A stretch of DNA of 64,000 nucleotides, taken from contig DAOUAL010000102.1 in the NCBI GenBank assembly GCA_034433515.1, positions 62,001 through 126,000 on the forward strand. The letters are read 5' to 3'. Position numbers and translations under genes: made by a program. This stretch comes from DAOTXS01 sp034433515 (lineage in GTDB: Bacteria > Chloroflexota > Anaerolineae > UBA4142). Positions 59,078 through 64,000 of this stretch are shown here, piece by piece. Below the pieces are notes generated by a model. It made no database searches. It saw nothing but the letters and a program-made list of their open reading frames with translations, and was not told the DNA's origin. The number at the start of each line of letters is the position of its first letter. Position 1 is the first letter of the stretch.

Positions 59078-59788
59078 ATGGATTCACGAATGAGCCACGT
59101 TACGCTAACGATAGATGGGCAATCCATCACCGTGCCGCAAGGCACGACCCTCTTGCAAGCAGCAAAGTTGGATAAAACAATTCCAACGATTTGCTATCAC
59201 GAACATTTCACACCACCCTCGCTTTGCCGACTGTGCGTGGTCGAAGTAGAAAAATCGCGCGTGCTAGTGCAAGCGTGTTCGCGTGAATGTGAAAATGGAA
59301 TGGTGGTGCAAACGAATTCGCCGCGCGTGCGCGCCGCGCGCAAAATGATTCTCGAACTCTTGAACAGCGCAGTGGATTTGAGCGATGCGCCGGACATTCA
59401 AGCGATGATACGCGAGTACGGTGCGGATGCGGCGCGCTTTGGCGAAGCGAAATGCCGCGCACATCCGTTGAAAGACGATAACCCTTTTTACATCCGCGAT
59501 TACTCGAAATGTGTGATGTGCTGGCGCTGTGTCCAAGCGTGCGGCGAAGATGTGCAATGGACCTTTGCGCTTACCAAAGCCGGGCGTGGATTCGATGTGC
59601 GCATTGCGACGTTTTTCGACAAACCGATTCCGGAAACGACGTGTGTCTATTGTGGCAATTGTGTGCAAGCGTGCCCGACCGGCGCGCTCAAAGCGAAGCG
59701 CGAATTTTGGATAAAAGCCGGGCGTGATGTAAGCGAGTTGGTGTGGCATTCGCGCTTGGACAAGCGACGAAAGATGAAGGACGGATAA
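59078..59788 (+). CDS. Ferredoxin-like iron-sulfur subunit (HoxU/NuoG N-terminal type)
   Basis: 236 residues. Plant-type [2Fe-2S] domain in VTLTIDGQSITVPQGTTLLQ and YHEHFTPPSLCRLCVVEVEK; a His/Cys [4Fe-4S] motif; then CVMCWRCVQACGED and CVYCGNCVQACPTGALKAKR for two [4Fe-4S] clusters. Equals HoxU or the N-terminal part of NuoG/FdhA without the molybdopterin domain, which is encoded next door as a separate gene. ATG 59078; MSHVTL at 59090 is possible. The following fdhA begins 3 bases later. Confidence 0.92.
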   Translation: MDSRMSHVTLTIDGQSITVPQGTTLLQAAKLDKTIPTICYHEHFTPPSLCRLCVVEVEKSRVLVQACSRECENGMVVQTNSPRVRAARKMILELLNSAVDLSDAPDIQAMIREYGADAARFGEAKCRAHPLKDDNPFYIRDYSKCVMCWRCVQACGEDVQWTFALTKAGRGFDVRIATFFDKPIPETTCVYCGNCVQACPTGALKAKREFWIKAGRDVSELVWHSRLDKRRKMKDG

Positions 59789-59791
59789 CGT

Positions 59792-61921
59792 ATGTCAGAT
59801 AGAACAGTGTCCACCACCTGCCCCTTTTGCGGGGTAGGGTGTCGGCTCGATCTGCATATCAAAGGTGATCAAATTCTCGCGGCGACAACACCATACAATC
59901 ACGTGGTCAGTCGTGGCAATCTGTGCGTCAAGGGTCGCTTTGGCTGGGATTTCATTTATCATCCCGACCGCGTGTTGAAACCATTGATGCGCAAGACGCC
60001 CCAACACGCCGGACAGCGTACGCCAGCCCAGCGCGACGATTGGCGCGAGGCAACCTGGGATGAAGCGCTGGAACTCGTAACCGATCGTTTTGCCGCCACG
60101 GTGAAACAACACGGGGCAGACGCCACCGCGGTGTTTTGTTGTGCCAAAGCCACGAACGAAGACAATTTCGTTTTGCAAAAAATGTTTCGCGCGGTCATTG
60201 GCACGAACAACATTGATCACTGCACACGGTTGTGCCATGCGGGGAGCGTCGTCGCATTGCAACTCGCGCTCGGTTCCTCGGCGATGAGCAACACGGCAAG
60301 CGAAATTTATCAAACCAAGGTTGCACTCATCACCGGCTCGAACACCGCTGAGACACATCCGATCATTGCGTTGCAAATGAAAGATGCAGTCAAACATCAC
60401 GGCGTTCAACTCATTGTCGCCGATCCGCGCCGTGTTGAGATGGTCAACTTTGCCGCACTGTGGCTCAACCAAAAACCGGGAACGGACGTGCCGCTTTTCT
60501 CGGCGATGGCAAATGTGATTCTCGCCGAAAAACTTTATAACGAATCATTCATCCGCGAACGCACCGAAAACTTTGAGGTGTTTGCCAAAGCGATGCAAGA
60601 TTTTACACCCGAGTACGCTGAACGCATTACCGGTGTCCCGCGCGATGATATTGTGCGCGCGGCGCGAATGTATGCTACGGCAAAACGCGCGATGATTTTT
60701 TGGGCGCTCGGTATTCCAGAACACACGCACGGTACGGAAAATGCAATGTCGCTCATTCATCTCGCGTTGCTCACCGGCCACATCGGCAAGCCGGGCACCG
60801 GGCTGAATCCGTTGCGCGGACAAAACAATGTGCAAGGTGCGTCGGATGCCGGCGCGATGCCCTGGGATTATCCCGGTTATCAAAAAGTGGACGATCCTCA
60901 AGCTATCGAAAAATTTCGCGCGGCGTGGGGCAACGTGCCCCCCGCCCAACGCGGCTTGACAACCACCGAAATCGCCAACGGCTGGGCAACCGGTACGATC
61001 AAGGCGATGTACATCATGGGTGAGAATCCCTTGATGAGCGAACCGAATTTGCGGCACGCGCAACACGCCATCGAAAATTTGGAATTTCTGGTGTGCCAGG
61101 ATTTATTCATCAACGAAACCGGTCGCTATGCCGATGTGATCTTGCCGGGCGCGAGTTGGGTAGAGAAAGATGGCACGTTTACCAACACCGATCGCCGCGT
61201 ACAACGTGTGCGGAAGGTGTGTGAGCCGTTCGGCGAGGCGCGTGCGGATTGGCAAATCGTGTGCGAGATTGCGCGGCGACTCGAAAAAAAGTTGGGACGC
61301 ACAAAATCGGCGGGATGGGATTATGCACATCCCTCCGAAATCTTGGCAGAGATGGGACGGCTTGTCCCGGCGTACGCCGGCATCACGTACGATCGTTTGG
61401 AAGACGCTGGCTTGCAATGGCCCGTCCCCACGCGCGATCATCCCGGCACACCCTATCTTTTTGAAAAAGAATTTCCACGTGGCAAAGCCAAATTCCACGC
61501 GCTCGTGTACGAACCAAGCAAGGAACAACCCGATGATGAATATCCGTTCATCCTCACGACCGGGCGTGTGTTGTATCATTGGCACGGCGGCACCCAAACG
61601 CGTCACTCGATTCTCGATTTTGCACAACCCGAAGCGTTGGTGGAAATCAATCCGGCGGACGCGCCGTTGATTCCATGCCACGATGGTGACCCGGTGCGCG
61701 TGTCGTCGCGGCGGGGTTCGATTGTGTTGCGCGCCAAAGTAACCGATAAAGCATCGCGTGGGGTTGTCTTTATTCCCTTTCACTTTGCCGAAGCGGCGGC
61801 AAATAGGCTGACGATTGATGCGGTTGATCCGCAAGCGAAAATTCCGGAATACAAAATCTGTGCAGTCAAAATCGAACCGGCGACGCTCGCAGAGTTGGAG
61901 CAGGTTTTGCAGGCGGCGTAG
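59792..61921 (+). CDS. fdhA: Formate dehydrogenase, molybdopterin-binding alpha subunit (Cys type)
   Basis: 709 residues. The [4Fe-4S] site is C10, C13, C17 and C45 (CPFCGVGC … LCVKG). The metal ligand is Cys148 in DHCTRLCHAGSV, where Sec-containing enzymes have Sec; the next residue is His149, the catalytic His. Further molybdopterin segments: LITGSNTAETHPII, MGENPLMSEPN, LPGASWVEKDGTFTNTDRRV and FILTTGRVLYHWHGGTQTRH. It oxidises formate to CO2 and sends electrons through the Fe-S and NuoF/E-like subunits to NAD, or works in reverse. No signal peptide, so cytoplasmic. Confidence 0.95.
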   Translation: MSDRTVSTTCPFCGVGCRLDLHIKGDQILAATTPYNHVVSRGNLCVKGRFGWDFIYHPDRVLKPLMRKTPQHAGQRTPAQRDDWREATWDEALELVTDRFAATVKQHGADATAVFCCAKATNEDNFVLQKMFRAVIGTNNIDHCTRLCHAGSVVALQLALGSSAMSNTASEIYQTKVALITGSNTAETHPIIALQMKDAVKHHGVQLIVADPRRVEMVNFAALWLNQKPGTDVPLFSAMANVILAEKLYNESFIRERTENFEVFAKAMQDFTPEYAERITGVPRDDIVRAARMYATAKRAMIFWALGIPEHTHGTENAMSLIHLALLTGHIGKPGTGLNPLRGQNNVQGASDAGAMPWDYPGYQKVDDPQAIEKFRAAWGNVPPAQRGLTTTEIANGWATGTIKAMYIMGENPLMSEPNLRHAQHAIENLEFLVCQDLFINETGRYADVILPGASWVEKDGTFTNTDRRVQRVRKVCEPFGEARADWQIVCEIARRLEKKLGRTKSAGWDYAHPSEILAEMGRLVPAYAGITYDRLEDAGLQWPVPTRDHPGTPYLFEKEFPRGKAKFHALVYEPSKEQPDDEYPFILTTGRVLYHWHGGTQTRHSILDFAQPEALVEINPADAPLIPCHDGDPVRVSSRRGSIVLRAKVTDKASRGVVFIPFHFAEAAANRLTIDAVDPQAKIPEYKICAVKIEPATLAELEQVLQAA

Positions 61922-61942
61922 GAATGTGCTATAAATGAGACC

Positions 61943-62860
61943 GTGAGCCAAATTGATCTCTCCATCGTCATTGTCAGTTATAACGTCCGCGATCTACTCC
62001 AGCGATGCCTGGAATCGTTGCGTTCCGAGATTCTGAACCTTGAAACATTTGTCGTGGACAACGCCTCGTCCGATGACAGCGTGGCGATGGTGCGCGAAAA
62101 GTTCCCCGCCGTCCATTTGATTGCGAACGCCGAGAATCGTGGTTTTGCCGCTGCGAATAATCAAGCGTTTCCACTGACGCGCGGTCGTTACGTGATGATG
62201 TTGAACCCGGACACAGAAGTGCACCCCGGCGCGCTCGATCTCCTCGTCCGATTTATGGACACGCATCCGCGTGCCGGTGCCTGTGGCGGCAAACTGGTTT
62301 ACGGCGATGGTTCACTTCAACACTCTGCCTTTGCTTTCCCCACGCTCGCCCAAATCTTGCTCGATTTTTTCCCACTCAACTGGCGCTTAACCAACTCCCG
62401 GCTCAACGGTCGTTATCCGATGGCGTGGTATGCGCGCGGCGAACCGTTTCAAGTGGATCATCCCCTGGGCGCGGATTTTCTGGTGCGCCGCGAAACGGCA
62501 GAGCAGGTGGGCTGGCTCGACGATCAGTTTTTTATCTATTGCGAAGAGATTGATTGGGCGATGCGCATCAAACGCGCGGGCTGGGAAATTTGGTGTGTGC
62601 CACAAGCCGTGATTGTTCATCACGAAGCGCAATCCACCCGGCAATTCCGTGAGGCGATGTTTGTCGAGTTGTGGCGCGCGCGCTGGCGCTTGTTCAACAA
62701 ACATTATTCCCCTTGGTTTCGTTGGGTGGCAAAACAAATCGTGCGGCTGGGTTTGTGGAACGAAGCGCGTAAAGCGCGCGCCCATTCGGTTACCCAAGAC
62801 GAACTGACGCGCCGGCTTGACGCGTATCGTCAGGTGTTGGATAATGTGATGTGGGGTTAG
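61943..62860 (+). CDS. Family 2 glycosyltransferase (rhamnosyl/galactosyltransferase-like)
   Basis: 305 residues. GT-A fold: DLSIVIVSYNVRDLLQRCLE, VDNASSDDSVAMVRE, NRGFAAANNQAF, the DXD-type MLNPDTEVHPGAL and GADFLVRRETAEQVGWLDDQ, then EIDWAMRIKRAGWEIW. Probably adds sugar to a cell-surface polymer. GTG 61943 is the start. Follows fdhA after 21 bases and is followed by the MNT gene after 4 bases. Confidence 0.9.
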   Translation: MSQIDLSIVIVSYNVRDLLQRCLESLRSEILNLETFVVDNASSDDSVAMVREKFPAVHLIANAENRGFAAANNQAFPLTRGRYVMMLNPDTEVHPGALDLLVRFMDTHPRAGACGGKLVYGDGSLQHSAFAFPTLAQILLDFFPLNWRLTNSRLNGRYPMAWYARGEPFQVDHPLGADFLVRRETAEQVGWLDDQFFIYCEEIDWAMRIKRAGWEIWCVPQAVIVHHEAQSTRQFREAMFVELWRARWRLFNKHYSPWFRWVAKQIVRLGLWNEARKARAHSVTQDELTRRLDAYRQVLDNVMWG

Positions 62861-62864
62861 AGCG

Positions 62865-63260
62865 ATGTCAAAGAAACAGGTCACGCGCACATCACGCAAC
62901 AGCAAATATGCCATTCCGGCGATTACACCGATTGGCAGTGATGCGCCGGTGAGCGAGACCCTGCCCAAAGCCGTTCGCCGCATCGCGCGGAAATTGCGTC
63001 CTCAGAAAATTATCCTCTTTGGTTCATATGCTTACGGCAATCCCACGCCCGATAGCGACGTGGATTTGCTGGTGGTGATGAAGACAAAGGCATCACGCAA
63101 AGATCGGTATCTTGCTGTGTCACGAATTTTACGCCCGCGTCCGTTTGCGGTGGATATTCTGGTCAAGACACCACAAGAAATAAGAACGGCGATCAAGAAC
63201 GGCGATTTTTTTATTGAGGAAATTTATACACAAGGCAAGGTGCTGTATGCCCAACGCTAA
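62865..63260 (+). CDS. MNT-domain nucleotidyltransferase (antitoxin of HEPN/MNT pair)
   Basis: 131 residues. Minimal nucleotidyltransferase motif IILFGSYAYGNPTPDSDVDL (GS-x10-D-x-D) is intact, followed by FAVDILVKTPQEI with the third Asp. MNT antitoxins modify the HEPN toxin with AMP to switch it off. The N-terminal 40 residues are basic and unstructured-looking. The HEPN gene overlaps its end by 14 bases. Confidence 0.9.
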   Translation: MSKKQVTRTSRNSKYAIPAITPIGSDAPVSETLPKAVRRIARKLRPQKIILFGSYAYGNPTPDSDVDLLVVMKTKASRKDRYLAVSRILRPRPFAVDILVKTPQEIRTAIKNGDFFIEEIYTQGKVLYAQR

Positions 63261-63633
63261 CGATCCTTCGATGTGGATCGCGCTTGCGGAAGAGGATTAT
63301 AATGCTGCGCGCTCTGCACTGCGACGACATTCGCCCTGGGTACACATTGCGTGTTTTCATGCGCAACAAACTGCCGAAAAATATCTCAAAGCAATTTTGG
63401 CAGCCCGGGGCAAAATTTTTCCTAAAACTCACGATCTTTTGGAATTGTGCGATTTGTGTGAGCAAGCCGGCGTGATCGTGTCAGTGCCCATTGATGACCT
63501 AGACGTGCTTTCCGACCACGCTGTACAGACACGGTATCCTGATTCTGCCCCTACGCTTGAAGAGGCACGTGAGGCAATCGCGACTGCCCAAGCCGTTCGC
63601 AAATTCGCGCGCAAGTTTTTGAATGTGAGATGA
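63247..63633 (+). CDS. HEPN-domain toxin
   Basis: 128 residues, all helical. ALAEEDYNAARSALRRHSPW and HIACFHAQQTAEKYLKAILA are the family core; FPKTHDLLELCDLCEQAG follows. The R-x4-6-H ribonuclease motif of active HEPN toxins is not clearly present, so this may be a minimal HEPN of the MNT-partner type. ATG 63247 lies inside the MNT gene. Confidence 0.87.
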   Translation: MPNANDPSMWIALAEEDYNAARSALRRHSPWVHIACFHAQQTAEKYLKAILAARGKIFPKTHDLLELCDLCEQAGVIVSVPIDDLDVLSDHAVQTRYPDSAPTLEEAREAIATAQAVRKFARKFLNVR

Positions 63634-64000
63634 TGGAAAACCGAGTAACGCTCTCTGTCATCGCCCTCACTCGCAACGAAGAAAAACATATCCGCGATTG
63701 TCTGATCTCGGTGTGTGATTTTGCGGATGAACTGATTGTGCTCGATTCACACAGCACGGATCGCACAATTGAATTGGCACGTCAAATCGGCGCGCGCGTC
63801 GAACGGCGTGCGTTTGATAATTATCCCAATCAACGTAATCATGCGATTGAACTGGCGCGCGGCGAGTGGATTTTTTTCATTGATGCGGATGAACGTGCTA
63901 CGCCGGCAGTGGGCCAGGAAATTCAATCTGCCATTCGTAATTTGCACTTAGTTGGTTTTTGGATTCCGCGCCGTAACATTATCTTTGGCAAAGAGATTCG
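63630..64000 (+). CDS. Family 2 glycosyltransferase, 5' part (cut by window end)
   Basis: At least 123 residues. MMENRVTLSVIALTRNEEKH, DELIVLDSHSTDRTIELARQ, NYPNQRNHAIELARGEWIFF, then IDADERATPA shows a WaaE/KdtX-type glucosyltransferase (NEEKHI opening and FIDADER). Those proteins add sugars to LPS core or other surface polymers. ATG 63630 overlaps the HEPN stop (ATGATG), with ATG 63633 as alternative. Confidence 0.88.
   Translation, partial: MMENRVTLSVIALTRNEEKHIRDCLISVCDFADELIVLDSHSTDRTIELARQIGARVERRAFDNYPNQRNHAIELARGEWIFFIDADERATPAVGQEIQSAIRNLHLVGFWIPRRNIIFGKEI

Noticed and set aside
60219..60240. Selenocysteine in formate dehydrogenase
   Set aside because: The codon at the metal-ligand position (residue 148) is TGC/TGT-type Cys, not TGA, and no SECIS hairpin is needed.

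Overview
The window looks like chromosomal DNA of a Chloroflexota bacterium, probably Anaerolineae-like. This is inferred from gene content: lipoproteins with long Thr/Pro linkers, an ATP-dependent LuxR (LAL) regulator and a BTAD/SARP-AAA regulator, small Cys-rich Chloroflexota-type proteins, a DnaB/DnaD-like/DnaC-like replication set, and many palindromic intergenic repeats. There are no rRNA genes, CRISPR arrays or recognisable insertion sequences. One tRNA gene (Lys-CTT) is present. TGA is an ordinary stop codon here.

Region by region. 0-4 kb: the 5' part of a PAS-domain protein (minus strand), tRNA-Lys, and a large LuxR-family regulator. 4-20.3 kb: a long plus-strand catabolic cluster with acyl-CoA ligase, a complete branched-chain amino-acid-type ABC transporter (LivH, M, G, F and a binding lipoprotein), enoyl-CoA hydratase, two 3-hydroxyacyl-CoA dehydrogenases, two 4-hydroxybutyryl-CoA dehydratase (AbfD) family proteins, thiolase, alpha/beta hydrolase, acyl-CoA dehydrogenase and a thiolase stump. 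Together these can take 4-hydroxybutyryl-CoA through crotonyl-CoA, 3-hydroxybutyryl-CoA and acetoacetyl-CoA to two acetyl-CoA. 20.6-26.8 kb (minus): two secreted lipoproteins, two small proteins and a SARP-type regulator; one lipoprotein has an in-frame TGA where a Trp is expected. 26.8-34.6 kb (minus): a respiratory complex I membrane-arm operon nuoA-H-J-K-L-M-N with no nuoB, C, D or I.

34.7-44.4 kb: a FemAB-type aminoacyltransferase, a VapBC-type toxin-antitoxin pair, an SDR epimerase, a two-gene unit of a pentapeptide-repeat/TIR protein plus an SNase-like protein (a candidate defence or cell-death module), an FTR1 iron permease divergent from a DtxR-type repressor, pyruvate kinase, a 52-residue Cys-rich protein and a membrane zinc-ribbon protein. 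44.7-48.9 kb: a bifunctional-nuclease (DUF151) protein and the replication set dnaB, dnaD-like and a helicase loader with two AAA+ modules in one chain. 49-56 kb: two related lipoproteins, AMMECR1, a PIG-L deacetylase and four consecutive lipoprotein esterases/hydrolases, the last three being start/stop-coupled paralogues.

56.4-64 kb: a lipid A-type acyltransferase followed by a NuoE/NuoF/HoxU-like/FdhA set (a soluble NAD-linked formate dehydrogenase with Cys instead of Sec), then a glycosyltransferase, an MNT/HEPN toxin-antitoxin pair and a second glycosyltransferase cut by the window end. The organism appears to oxidise short-chain acids and formate and to pass electrons through NADH to a complex I-type enzyme. 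All functional assignments rest on reading motifs by eye; no database search was run.
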